Under the pieces are notes generated by a model that worked only from the letters and a program-made list of their open reading frames with translations, was not told the origin of the DNA and did not search any database. Positions 41,734-49,750 of a DNA stretch of 64,000 nt are shown here, in pieces. The position numbers and the translations under genes were made by a program. This DNA is from DATKCA01 sp035544675. Lineage in GTDB: Bacteria > Acidobacteriota > Thermoanaerobaculia > Gp7-AA8. The stretch covers positions 10,664 through 74,663 of the forward strand of contig DATKCA010000154.1 of the NCBI GenBank assembly GCA_035544675.1, written 5' to 3'. Every line of letters begins with the position of its first letter. Positions within the stretch are counted from its first letter, which is position 1.

Positions 41734-44700
41734 TCGGAGCGTTCGCATTTGCTGTCGCGCTGTCGTTCCCCACCGACGCGCGCGCGGTTCGTATTGATGC
41801 GAGCGGTTGGCCCACCCCGGTAGACATCTCCGAGAAGTCCGAGGCTCTCCGCGCCGGCGAACGGCTCTGGTGGTGGTCGCCGCAGTGCGCTCCGCAGCGC
41901 CTCAACACTCCGGACTCCGAAGTGCAATGCGTCCCGGCGGGGCGCCGCACGATCTCCGTTCTCGATGAGAAGGCGAAGCCTCTCGGCGGAGCGCGTGTGA
42001 TCTGGGCTACCGAGCGCATGCTCGACGAGGTGCCCGAGTCGATGCTGCCGGCCGCGGAGACGGCTGCCGGCGGCCTGGCCCTTTTGGCCTGTCCGGCCGG
42101 TGAGAAGGTCTTCGTGCGGGTGGCCGGGCCGCGCAACGCGACGTGGTGGCGCTCGATGACGGCGACGACTCTCATGGCCCAACTCCAGCCCTCGCCGGCC
42201 GTCGAGCCGGTCACCGAGCTGCTCGTTGCCGGCAGGAAGGCGGCCAAGCGGGCCACGTTCGAGCTCTGGCTGCCTTCGGTCGGAGCTTCGGCGGAGTTGA
42301 TCAAGAGCTGGACGACGACGTCCGACGGCGTGGCGCGGCTCTTTCCGCTGCCCCGGATTCCGGTGCGATTCGTGGCCTGGAGCGACGAGTCGGCACCGGC
42401 CACCGGCCTGGCCCGAACCGATGACCTGCCCCGCTCTGTCACGCTTCCGCCCGGAGTCGATCTGCACCTTCGGGTCCTCGACGCCGAGGGTGCGCCGGTG
42501 GCGGGAGCGGCCATCGATGCCGTGTTCGCCGTGGAGGCGATGCCGCGAGCGCTCGGACGCGCCGTCCGTTCCGATGCGCGAGGCACCGCGGTGGTGGCCG
42601 GACTGCCGGCCGGGCCTCTGCAGGTCACCGTGACGAAGGATGGCTACGCGTCGCTGCTGCGGACTCTCACGCTGGGTGAGTCGGTGACGCTGCCCGATCT
42701 GATCCTGCGCCGCGGCCGCGTGGTGCAGATCCTCGTGACCGATCGCGACCGCAAGCCGGTCGGCGGTGCCTCGCTGCTGACGAGCAACGGCATCGCCTCG
42801 ACGACACGCCCGGACGGCGTGGCCCGGCTCGAAGGCGTGCCGGCCGATGAAGAAACGGCCGTGACGATTCGCGCGGCCGGGTTCAAGCCGTCGCGCATCG
42901 TCCTCCAGAGTGACGCGCAGCAGACGGCCATCCTGTCGCGCGGGGTCCGCGTCGGCGGAACCGTGGTGAACGCCACGACCGGCGAGCCGGCTGGCCCCGG
43001 CACCGTGCTCGTGGTGAACAACGGGCGGAATCACCTGCGCCCGCTCGACCGCACCGGCGTCATCGACATCTCCGGCCTCGACGCCGGAACGCTGCGCCTG
43101 GAGATTCGCGCGCAGGGGCTGGCGCCGCACGACATCAACGAGCGCCAACTCGCCGACGAGGAGCCGTGGGACCTCGGTACCGTCCCGCTGCCGGAGGGTT
43201 CAACGCTCAGCGGACGCATCGTGGACGCCGAGACGCAGCGCCCCATCTATTCGGCCAGCGTGCGCGTCCTGCGGCGGCGCAGCGACGGACCCACCGCCGC
43301 GTTTGCGATGGGAGACTGGGTCCCCTACCTGTCGCTGGAAGATGGGTCATTCCGAGTCGGAGGTCTCTCGCCCGGCCCGCAGATCGTTCTGGTCGAGGCG
43401 GAGGCGTACGCGCCGCGCGTCATCCATGCGCCGGCACCGGAAGGCGAGGAGGGGAAGGCCGACCTCGGCGACGTCGATCTCGAGCGCGCCCGGCAGGTCG
43501 TCATCCGCTGTTCGCCGGTCCATCGATGTGGCGCGGAGGCGCGCCTGCTCTTTCCCGGTGCCGAGCTGTCGTGGGCGTCGTCGTCGGCCCCGCTCGAGAA
43601 CGGCGTCGCGCGCATCCCCACCGCATCACCAGGATCGGGCACCCTGCGGCTCGTGGACGGAGACCATCTGCTGCACGAGCGGCAGGTGACGGTGTCGCGT
43701 GAGGCCTCCACGGAGATCAACGTAACGCTCGCCTCGACGCGCCTCGTGGGCGTCGTCTCCGCGGCAGGCCGGTCGCGATCCGGCGGTCAGGTGGAGCTGC
43801 GCCGGCAACACGCCTCGTCCTCGACGCTGCCGGTTTTCGTGGAGAGCCACACCACGCAGGGCCAGGTGATCAACTCGAAATGGCTGAATGAGTTTCCGTT
43901 GTCGCGAACGTCATCGGTCGACAACTCCGGCGGGTTCCGGTTCGACGATCTCGAGCCGGGTGAGTACGAGGCCGCGTATCGCCGTGATGGCAACGAGTCG
44001 CGGCCGGTTCGTGTGACCGTGCCGGAACGCGAGGAGCACCGCTTCGTCCTCGATGTCCCCGGCGGCGAGATGCGCGGGCAGGTCCTCGACGAGTCGACCT
44101 CCCCGGTGCGGCTGGCCAGAGTCCGCATCCGCGATTCCGCCGGAATCGTGCACTCGACGCAAAGCCAGACGGACGGCACCTTTGGCGTCACCGGCCTCGC
44201 GGATGGCGGTGCCACGGTCGAAGTCACGAGCACGGCCGGAGATGCTTCGGCCGACGTCGATGTCCGGGCCGATCACCCGGCCACGGTGACTCTGGTGACG
44301 AAAAAGAAAGAGCGGACGACGATCACCATCTCGGTGACCGATCCGGCGGGGCGCCCGCTGTCCGGCGCGCTCGTGTTCGTGCATGCGTCGGACTCGCTGC
44401 GCGTCGGCACGAGCGACTCGTCGGGAAGCGTGCAGTTCCAGCTCGCCACCCCCTCCACCGCCATGGCCGCCGCATACACGCCGCGCTACGGCTGGGCGTG
44501 GATGCCGCCCACGTCGGTCGAGGCCGGCGGGGCGCCGGAGGCGCGGCTGCACATGGTCGAGCAGACGGGCTCGGTCACGGTGAACTCGGCCATGGGCGGG
44601 ATCGTGGAGATGTTCTCCGATGCGGGCGTTCCGGTGCACATGGTCCTGAGCACGGCCGGGTTCCCCACGACGGTCCCGGCGGGCGGCACTCTGCAGTTCT

Positions 44701-44798
44701 CCGGGCTGCCGCGCGGGACCTACCGGGTGGGGATCGGCCCGTCGCAGACGGCCGCGCCGGTCCAGCCAGGCAAAGAGACGCCAGTCGTTCTTCGGTAG
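41730..44798 (+). CDS. Large exported protein with repeated carboxypeptidase-regulatory/Ig-like domains
   Basis: The 1022-residue protein has a signal peptide (MIGAFAFAVALSFPTDARA) and then many about 80-residue beta-sandwich repeats of the carboxypeptidase regulatory-like type. Examples are LHLRVLDAEGAPVAGAAIDA, GGTVVNATTGEPAGPGTVL, LSGRIVDAETQRPIYSASV and MRGQVLDESTSPVRLARVRI. No anchor, LPXTG or enzymatic domain is visible. Such repeats usually form extended stalks that bind surfaces or glycans. Role unknown; it is the last gene of the cassette. Confidence 0.8.
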   Translation: MIGAFAFAVALSFPTDARAVRIDASGWPTPVDISEKSEALRAGERLWWWSPQCAPQRLNTPDSEVQCVPAGRRTISVLDEKAKPLGGARVIWATERMLDEVPESMLPAAETAAGGLALLACPAGEKVFVRVAGPRNATWWRSMTATTLMAQLQPSPAVEPVTELLVAGRKAAKRATFELWLPSVGASAELIKSWTTTSDGVARLFPLPRIPVRFVAWSDESAPATGLARTDDLPRSVTLPPGVDLHLRVLDAEGAPVAGAAIDAVFAVEAMPRALGRAVRSDARGTAVVAGLPAGPLQVTVTKDGYASLLRTLTLGESVTLPDLILRRGRVVQILVTDRDRKPVGGASLLTSNGIASTTRPDGVARLEGVPADEETAVTIRAAGFKPSRIVLQSDAQQTAILSRGVRVGGTVVNATTGEPAGPGTVLVVNNGRNHLRPLDRTGVIDISGLDAGTLRLEIRAQGLAPHDINERQLADEEPWDLGTVPLPEGSTLSGRIVDAETQRPIYSASVRVLRRRSDGPTAAFAMGDWVPYLSLEDGSFRVGGLSPGPQIVLVEAEAYAPRVIHAPAPEGEEGKADLGDVDLERARQVVIRCSPVHRCGAEARLLFPGAELSWASSSAPLENGVARIPTASPGSGTLRLVDGDHLLHERQVTVSREASTEINVTLASTRLVGVVSAAGRSRSGGQVELRRQHASSSTLPVFVESHTTQGQVINSKWLNEFPLSRTSSVDNSGGFRFDDLEPGEYEAAYRRDGNESRPVRVTVPEREEHRFVLDVPGGEMRGQVLDESTSPVRLARVRIRDSAGIVHSTQSQTDGTFGVTGLADGGATVEVTSTAGDASADVDVRADHPATVTLVTKKKERTTITISVTDPAGRPLSGALVFVHASDSLRVGTSDSSGSVQFQLATPSTAMAAAYTPRYGWAWMPPTSVEAGGAPEARLHMVEQTGSVTVNSAMGGIVEMFSDAGVPVHMVLSTAGFPTTVPAGGTLQFSGLPRGTYRVGIGPSQTAAPVQPGKETPVVLR

Positions 44799-44809
44799 AC
44801 TGGGTAGAC

Positions 44810-44902
44810 TGGGGGTCAGGTCTTCGGTTGTCCGGTTTGCCTACCACCAGTGGGAAATCTACGCGTCGTAGTGAAACCGGACAACCGAAGACCTGACCCC
44901 CA
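44810..44902. repeat. REP-like inverted repeat (GGGGGTCAGGTCTTC) before rlmB
   Basis: Perfect 29-bp arms (44810-44838 and 44874-44902) enclose a 35-nt loop. Arms with GGGGTCAGGTCTT are common in REP elements moved by TnpA-REP (RAYT) transposases; no transposase is in the window. The right arm ends 3 nt before the rlmB ATG and would hide its RBS. Confidence 0.9.
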
Positions 44903-44905
44903 ATC

Positions 44906-45613
44906 ATGATCATCTACGGGCTCAACCCTGTGATCGAGGCGATCCGGTCGCAGCCTGATCGCATCCGCTACGTCGGGGTCTCCCGCGACCACGGCAACAA
45001 GCTGCAGCGCGCCATCGCGGAGGCGAAGAGCGCGCGGGTCTCGGTCCGTCCCATGAATCCCGAGCAGATCGCGAAGCTGGCCGGCCATGGGGTCCACAAC
45101 GGGATCGTGGCCGAGGTGGCGGATGCCGGGTATGTGGACTTCGACGAGGTGGTGGAGCGGGAGGGGACGACGTTCGTGCTGATCCTGGACGGCATCACCG
45201 ACCCGCAGAATTTCGGGGCGATTCTGCGCGTGGCGGATGGGTTCGGTGTGCACCTGGTGGTGATCCCGGAGCATGAGAGCGTGGGGCTGACGCCGGTGGC
45301 GGTGAAGGCGAGCGCGGGGGCGGCGCAGTGGGTGGCGGTGGCGAAGGTGACGAACCTGGCCCGGGCCATCGAGACGCTGCAGAAGAAGGAGTTCTGGGTG
45401 TATGGGGCCGCCGCGGACGGCGATGCACCGGCGGCGATCGACTTCTCGGGCAAGGTGGCCCTGGTGCTGGGCAGCGAAGGGAAAGGCGTCCGGCGGAACG
45501 TGCTCGAGCACTGCGACCGGAAGGTGACGATTCCGATGAGCGGGCACGTCGAGTCGCTGAACGTAGCGACCGCGGCCGCGGTGCTGTGCTACGAGGTCCG
45601 GAGGGGGCTGTAA
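44906..45613 (+). CDS. rlmB: 23S rRNA (guanosine-2'-O-)-methyltransferase RlmB (TrmH family)
   Basis: The 235-residue SPOUT enzyme has the small substrate-binding domain (YGLNPVIEAIRS) and the knotted catalytic end: LDGITDPQNFGAILR, LVLGSEGKGVRRNVLEHCD and IPMSGHVESLNVATAAAVLCYEV. It probably methylates G2251 of 23S rRNA; a tRNA target is possible within the family. No Shine-Dalgarno is visible outside the repeat that abuts the start. Confidence 0.92.
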   Translation: MIIYGLNPVIEAIRSQPDRIRYVGVSRDHGNKLQRAIAEAKSARVSVRPMNPEQIAKLAGHGVHNGIVAEVADAGYVDFDEVVEREGTTFVLILDGITDPQNFGAILRVADGFGVHLVVIPEHESVGLTPVAVKASAGAAQWVAVAKVTNLARAIETLQKKEFWVYGAAADGDAPAAIDFSGKVALVLGSEGKGVRRNVLEHCDRKVTIPMSGHVESLNVATAAAVLCYEVRRGL

Positions 45614-45632
45614 CCTCCGGAATACGTTCCTC

Positions 45633-45662
45633 TTGCACCCCGTTTGGCCTTTTTGCTATAAC
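45633..45662 (+). promoter_or_regulatory. Promoter of the tRNA-rpmG-secE operon
   Basis: TTGCAC (45633-45638), 18 nt, then TATAAC (45657-45662) with an upstream TG, about 87 nt before tRNA-Thr. The rest of the 135-nt spacer shows no gene. Confidence 0.65.
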
Positions 45663-45748
45663 CCCGAGTTCCCCGGCCTTTCCGTGGCTGCCGCCCTTCC
45701 TGTGCTCAGCGTACGTCAAGGCTTTTGTGTCTTTGAAATCAGTCGTTA

Positions 45749-45824
45749 GCTGGCATAGCTCAGTTGGTAGAGCAGCTGATTTGTAATCAGCAGGTCGCGG
45801 GTTCGAGTCCCGTCGCCAGCTCCA
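45749..45824 (+). tRNA. tRNA-Thr (anticodon TGT)
   Basis: A complete cloverleaf of 76 nt with encoded CCA. The anticodon loop TTTGTAA sits on a GCTGA/TCAGC stem, giving TGT. The acceptor pair 7-66 is A-C. Confidence 0.97.
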
Positions 45825-45840
45825 GCAAGTGAGCGAGAGC

Positions 45841-45927
45841 GGAGAGTTGGCTGAGCGGTCAAAAGCAGCAGACTGTAAATCTGCCGGGCATCGCCCTACG
45901 GAGGTTCGAATCCTCCACTCTCCACCA
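45841..45927 (+). tRNA. tRNA-Tyr (anticodon GTA)
   Basis: An 87-nt type II tRNA with a long variable arm and encoded CCA. The loop CTGTAAA on GCAGA/TCTGC gives GTA. Confidence 0.97.
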
Positions 45928-45930
45928 AAC

Positions 45931-46010
45931 GGCTGTTGGCTATTGGCTCTTGGCTCTTGGGAAGATCGAGATCGGTTCTCCCAAGAGCCAAGAGCCAGGA
46001 GCCAAGAGCC
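45931..46010. repeat. Inverted heptad arrays (GGCTCTT / AAGAGCC) between tRNA genes
   Basis: Four GGCTNTT words, a 16-nt unrepeated centre (45963-45978) and four ANGAGCC words. The innermost 18 bp (45945-45962 with 45979-45996) pair perfectly. It lies between tRNA-Tyr and tRNA-Gly. Confidence 0.9.
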
Positions 46011-46018
46011 CCGAAAAA

Positions 46019-46094
46019 GCGGGAGTAACTCAGTTGGTAGAGTCACAGCCTTCCAAGCTGTTGGTCGCGGGTTCGAGCCCCGTCTCCCGCTCCA
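46019..46094 (+). tRNA. tRNA-Gly (anticodon TCC)
   Basis: 76 nt with CCA; acceptor GCGGGAG/CTCCCGC, loop CTTCCAA giving TCC. Confidence 0.97.
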
Positions 46095-46122
46095 GTTTTC
46101 AGAAGTTCACGGCAGGGAGTAA

Positions 46123-46187
46123 GCGTTTGCGAGAAGGGTGCAGCTGCAAGACCGACAACGCAGCAGATGCGCCCTTCTCGCAAACGC
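46123..46187. repeat. Long stem-loop between tRNA-Gly and tRNA-Thr
   Basis: GCGTTTGCGAGAAGGG (46123-46138) pairs perfectly with 46172-46187, extended by three more pairs including one G-T. The loop of about 33 nt contains CAGCTGC/GCAGC words. Confidence 0.8.
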
Positions 46188-46193
46188 GACAAG

Positions 46194-46268
46194 GCCCTCG
46201 TAGCTCAGGGGTAGAGCACGTCCTTGGTAAGGACGGGGTCACGAGTTCAAATCTCGTCGAGGGCTCCA
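46194..46268 (+). tRNA. tRNA-Thr (anticodon GGT)
   Basis: 75 nt with CCA; acceptor GCCCTCG/CGAGGGC, loop TTGGTAA giving GGT. Confidence 0.97.
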
Positions 46269-46303
46269 GGTAATCGGATCGAGAACAGTTCACGGAGTGA
46301 AAC

Positions 46304-46465
46304 ATGGCACGCGCAGGTCGAGAGATCATCACGCTTCAGTGCACCGAGTGTAAGAACCGGAACTACACCAGCACGAAGAACAAGAAGACGATGACCGAGA
46401 AGGTCGAGCTCAAGAAGTTCTGCCGCCACGAGCGGAAGCACACCGTTCATCGGGAGACAAAGTGA
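46304..46465 (+). CDS. rpmG: 50S ribosomal protein L33
   Basis: The 53-residue protein has REIITLQCTECKNRNYTSTKNKK and KFCRHERKHTVHRETK. The first zinc pair is CxxC (Cys13, Cys16); the second is C-R-H-E rather than CxxC, an intermediate between zinc and zinc-free forms. It takes the place that tuf has in many bacteria between tRNA-Thr and tRNA-Trp/secE. Confidence 0.95.
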   Translation: MARAGREIITLQCTECKNRNYTSTKNKKTMTEKVELKKFCRHERKHTVHRETK

Positions 46466-46470
46466 GGGAA

Positions 46471-46546
46471 CACTCATCCCGAGCGCAGGCGAGGGATCAG
46501 CGGGGGAATAAGCCGCAGAAGCTGAGCTTTCTCAGCCTTTTGCGGC
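46471..46546. repeat. TCATCCCGAGCG element plus hairpin between rpmG and tRNA-Trp
   Basis: TCATCCCGAGCGC-AGGCGAGGGATC at about 46473-46494 resembles the element at 49752. A separate imperfect stem GCCGCAGAAGCTGAG/CTCAGCC-TTTTGCGGC spans 46512-46546. Confidence 0.65.
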
Positions 46547-46553
46547 AGATTGC

Positions 46554-46629
46554 AGGCCAATAGCTCAATTGGTAGAGCAGCGGTCTCCAAAACCGCAGGT
46601 TGGGGGTTCGAGCCCCTCTTGGCCTGCCA
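46554..46629 (+). tRNA. tRNA-Trp (anticodon CCA)
   Basis: 76 nt with CCA; acceptor AGGCCAA/TTGGCCT, loop CTCCAAA on GCGGT/ACCGC. Confidence 0.97.
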
Positions 46630-46667
46630 CTTCACAGCGGAGAGCGAATGACGGCTCTCGAGGACAC

Positions 46668-46916
46668 ATGGAAGCAACTGAAAGCACTTCGATCGTAGCG
46701 AAGCCGAAGCAGTGGTGGCTCACGGCCAGGGATTTTTTCCGCGAGACCAGATCCGAGATGACGAAGGTTACGTGGCCGGGGAAGAACGAGGTCGTTGGAA
46801 CGACCGTCGTGGTCCTCATCGCCACGATCATCTTCGCGATCTACCTCTGGGGCTGTGACTTCCTGTTCTACAAGGCCATCGGCTTCCTGTTCAGCAGGTT
46901 CGGAGCGAGCACATAA
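46668..46916 (+). CDS. secE: Preprotein translocase subunit SecE
   Basis: The 82-residue single-span SecE has the amphipathic motif RETRSEMTKVTWPGKNEVVGTT followed by one membrane helix (VVLIATIIFAIYLWG). ATG 46668 is the natural start. Its TAA is followed directly by the nusG ATG. Confidence 0.95.
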   Translation: MEATESTSIVAKPKQWWLTARDFFRETRSEMTKVTWPGKNEVVGTTVVVLIATIIFAIYLWGCDFLFYKAIGFLFSRFGAST

Positions 46917-47507
46917 ATGGCAACCGAGATCGGCGCCAGGCAGTGGTTCATCGTCCACACCTACTCCGGCTTCGAGGAGCGGGTGAAGGAGAACCTCACC
47001 CAGCGCATCGACGCCCTGGGCATGCGCGAGAAATTCGGCGAGATCAAGATCCCGACCGAGACCCTCGTGGAGATGAAGTCGGGCAAGAAGCGCGAGGTGC
47101 AGCGCAAGTTCTTCCCCGGCTACATCCTCGTCGAAATGGAGATGTCGGACGACGCCTGGCACCTGGTCAAGAACACTCCCAAGGTCACCGGCTTCGTGGG
47201 CACCGGCAAGAAGCCGACGCCGCTGACGCAGGAGGAAGTCGATCAGATCCTGACTCAGGTCGTGACCACCAAGGAGAAGCCGAAGCCCAAGCACGTCTAC
47301 GAGCACGGGGAGCACGTCCGGATCATCGACGGCCCGTTCACGAACTTCACCGGCGTGGTCGAGGAAGTGAACCTGGACCGGAACACGCTCAAGGTGATGG
47401 TCACGATCTTCGGCCGGTCCACGCCGGTGGAGCTCGATTTTCTGCAGGTGAGCCGTTACGACGCCAGCGAGGAGCAGGGCGGCGGACCCGGGGATAAGAA
47501 GCGATAA
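46917..47507 (+). CDS. nusG: Transcription termination/antitermination factor NusG
   Basis: The 196-residue protein has the NGN domain (QWFIVHTYSGFEERVKENL, FPGYILVEMEM) and the KOW domain (GEHVRIIDGPFTNFTGVVEEVN). A short Gly/Lys tail extends the end. It couples RNA polymerase to Rho or the ribosome. Confidence 0.97.
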   Translation: MATEIGARQWFIVHTYSGFEERVKENLTQRIDALGMREKFGEIKIPTETLVEMKSGKKREVQRKFFPGYILVEMEMSDDAWHLVKNTPKVTGFVGTGKKPTPLTQEEVDQILTQVVTTKEKPKPKHVYEHGEHVRIIDGPFTNFTGVVEEVNLDRNTLKVMVTIFGRSTPVELDFLQVSRYDASEEQGGGPGDKKR

Positions 47508-47584
47508 TGAAATTGTTGAATGTTCAATATTGAACGTTGAATGTTACTTCAACGCTGATTATTAACATTCAACGTTAAAACAGC
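47505..47584. repeat. AT-rich inverted heptad arrays (GTTGAAT) between nusG and rplK
   Basis: GTTGAAT-type words begin just after the nusG stop. A perfect 14-bp stem (47533-47546 with 47563-47576) encloses a 16-nt loop. The spacer is strikingly AT-rich for this genome. Confidence 0.85.
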
Positions 47585-47594
47585 AGGATTAATC

Positions 47595-48017
47595 ATGGCA
47601 AAGAAAGTAACCGGTTATATCAAACTCCAGATCCCCGCCGGCGCGGCCACTCCGGCCCCCCCGGTCGGTCCGGCGCTCGGCCAGCACGGCGTCAACATCA
47701 TGGAGTTCTGCAAGACATTCAACGCCCGCACCCAGGGCCAGCAGGGTCTCATCATCCCGGTGGTGATCACGGTCTTCTCCGACCGCTCGTTCACGTTCAT
47801 CACCAAGACCCCGCCCGCCTCGATCCTGCTGCTCCGCGCGGCCGGGATCCCCAAGGGCTCGGGCGTTCCGAACAAGAACAAGATCGGGAAGGTCACCAGG
47901 CAGCAGGTCGAGGAGATCGCCAAGACCAAGATGCCCGATCTGAACGCCGCCTCGCTCGACGCCGCGATCAAGACGGTCGAGGGCACGGCCCGCTCCATGG
48001 GCATCGAAGTCGTGTAA
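47595..48017 (+). CDS. rplK: 50S ribosomal protein L11
   Basis: The 140-residue protein has IKLQIPAGAATPAPPVGPALGQHGVNIMEFCKTFNA, the proline-rich thiostrepton-region signature, and GIPKGSGVPNKNKIGKVTRQQVEEIA. Normal length. Confidence 0.97.
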   Translation: MAKKVTGYIKLQIPAGAATPAPPVGPALGQHGVNIMEFCKTFNARTQGQQGLIIPVVITVFSDRSFTFITKTPPASILLLRAAGIPKGSGVPNKNKIGKVTRQQVEEIAKTKMPDLNAASLDAAIKTVEGTARSMGIEVV

Positions 48018-48116
48018 CGGAACCGGTTTCCGGTTGCCGAGAAGGCGCCTCAGCGCGTAGCTGGGGCAATCGAGTAGGAGGCGCAATCAAGCGCCGCTAG
48101 GACTACAAGGAGAAAA
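48018..48116 (+). other. Spacer rplK-rplA with small hairpins
   Basis: AACCGG-TTT-CCGGTT (about 48021-48036) and GGCGC-AATCAA-GCGCC (48080-48095) precede the rplA RBS AAGGAG. One may serve as the L1 autoregulatory site; this is inference from position. Confidence 0.35.
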
Positions 48117-48821
48117 ATGGCCAAACACGGTAAGAAGTATCGTGCAGCGGCCGAGAAGGTCGAGCAGCGGCCGTATCAGCTGGACGAGGCGTTCAAACTT
48201 CTGAAGGAAGTCTCATTCGCCAAGTTCAACGAAACGGTCGAGCTCTCGATGCTCCTCGGCGTTGATCCGAAACACGCCGATCAGATGGTCCGCGGGACGA
48301 CTCTGCTTCCGCACGGGACCGGACAGACCAAGCGTGTTCTCGTGATCGCCAACGGCGACAAACAGCGCGAAGCCACCGAGGCGGGCGCTGACTTCGTCGG
48401 TGGAGACGAGCTCGTAGAGAAGATCCAGGGCGGCTGGACCGACTACGACGCAGTGATCGCTACGCCGGACATGATGCGCGCGGTCGGTAAGCTCGGAAAG
48501 GTGCTCGGTCCGCGCGGACTGATGCCGAACCCGAAGACCGGGACGGTCACGTTCGACGTGGCCAAGGCGCTTCAGGAGATCAAGGCCGGCAAAGTGGAGT
48601 TCCGCGTCGACAAGACGTCGATCATCCACGTCCCGGTGGGCAAGATCCAGTTCTCGGCAGACCAGCTTCGCGACAACGCCTCCGCGATCATCAACGCGGT
48701 GCGCAAGGCCAAGCCGCCCGCCGCGAAGGGCAAGTATGTCCGGACCATCTACGTATCGTCGACCATGAGCCCTTCCATTCAGCTCGACCCGGCCGTGGCC
48801 GAGGCGAAAGAGGAGAAGTAG
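48117..48821 (+). CDS. rplA: 50S ribosomal protein L1
   Basis: The 234-residue protein has KFNETVELSMLLGVDPKHADQMVRGTTLLPHGTG, GKLGKVLGPRGLMPNPKTGTV and GKVEFRVDKTSIIHVPVGKI. The rplJ start lies 2 nt after its stop. Confidence 0.97.
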   Translation: MAKHGKKYRAAAEKVEQRPYQLDEAFKLLKEVSFAKFNETVELSMLLGVDPKHADQMVRGTTLLPHGTGQTKRVLVIANGDKQREATEAGADFVGGDELVEKIQGGWTDYDAVIATPDMMRAVGKLGKVLGPRGLMPNPKTGTVTFDVAKALQEIKAGKVEFRVDKTSIIHVPVGKIQFSADQLRDNASAIINAVRKAKPPAAKGKYVRTIYVSSTMSPSIQLDPAVAEAKEEK

Positions 48822-48823
48822 CC

Positions 48824-49345
48824 ATGAAACGCGAAGAAAAAGCGCAGGCAGTCTCCGAATTCGCAGAGGGGATCGGGAAGGCCACGAACGCCTTTCTGAT
48901 CGAGTTCAAGGGCATCACCGTTCCGCAGGTCACGGAGCTGCGCAAGCAGGTTCGCGAGACCGGCTCGGCCTACGTCGTGGTCAAGAACACGCTCGCGCTG
49001 ATCGCGGTGAAGGACTCGCCGCTCGTTCAGCTCCGCGAACAGTTCAGCGGCCCGACCGCCGTGGCCTACAACACCACCGACGCCGTGGCCCTGGCCAAGG
49101 CGCTGACGAAGTTCGCCAAGGATGTCCCGGCAGTGCAGTTCAAGGGCGCGATGCTCAACGGCCAGATTGTTCCGGCCGCGGAGATCCAGAACATCGCCAA
49201 CCTTCCCTCGCGTCAGGAGCTGATTGCCAAGCTGCTGTACGTCATGCAGTCGCCGGTCCGCGGTCTGGTGACCGTGCTCTCGGCGAACATTCGCAACCTC
49301 GCAGTCGTGCTGGACCAAATCGCAAAACAGAAAGAGACGGCATAG
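48824..49345 (+). CDS. rplJ: 50S ribosomal protein L10
   Basis: The 173-residue stalk base protein has FLIEFKGITVPQVTELRKQVRETGSAYVVVKNTLALIA and the C-terminal L7/L12-binding helix. The usual long L10 leader is absent because rplA ends 2 nt upstream, so regulation must differ from E. coli. Confidence 0.96.
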   Translation: MKREEKAQAVSEFAEGIGKATNAFLIEFKGITVPQVTELRKQVRETGSAYVVVKNTLALIAVKDSPLVQLREQFSGPTAVAYNTTDAVALAKALTKFAKDVPAVQFKGAMLNGQIVPAAEIQNIANLPSRQELIAKLLYVMQSPVRGLVTVLSANIRNLAVVLDQIAKQKETA

Positions 49346-49372
49346 CCGTCAAGGAAAAACTGGAGGAAAGAA

Positions 49373-49750
49373 ATGGCCGTTTCCACTGAAGATTTCGTGA
49401 AGCAGATTGAGTCGATGTCGGTTCTCGATCTTTCGAACCTGGTCAAGGCCCTGGAGGAGCGCTTCGGCGTCTCCGCCGCCGCCGCCGCGATGCCGATGGC
49501 GATGCCCGCCGCCGCCGCCGCGGCTCCGGCCGAGGTGCAGACCGAGTTCACCGTCACCCTCACCGAGGTTGGCGAGAAGAAGATCAACGTGATCAAGGCC
49601 GTCCGCGAGGTCACCTCCCTCGGTCTGAAGGAAGCCAAGGACCTCGTCGAAGGCGCTCCGCAGACCATCAAGGAAGGCGTCAACAAGGATGAGGCCGAGA
49701 AGATCCGCAAGGCCTTCGAAGAGGCCGGCGCCAAGGTCAAAGTCTCGTAA
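49373..49750 (+). CDS. rplL: 50S ribosomal protein L7/L12
   Basis: The 125-residue protein has the N-terminal dimer domain, an Ala-rich hinge (AAAAAMPMAMPAAAAAAPAE) and the C-terminal factor-binding domain (EKKINVIKAVREVTSLGLKEAKDLVEGAP). Confidence 0.97.
   Translation: MAVSTEDFVKQIESMSVLDLSNLVKALEERFGVSAAAAAMPMAMPAAAAAAPAEVQTEFTVTLTEVGEKKINVIKAVREVTSLGLKEAKDLVEGAPQTIKEGVNKDEAEKIRKAFEEAGAKVKVS

Noticed and set aside
45931..46187. Rho-independent terminators inside the tRNA cluster
   Set aside because: The hairpins have no T-run and lie in an operon whose downstream genes are essential.
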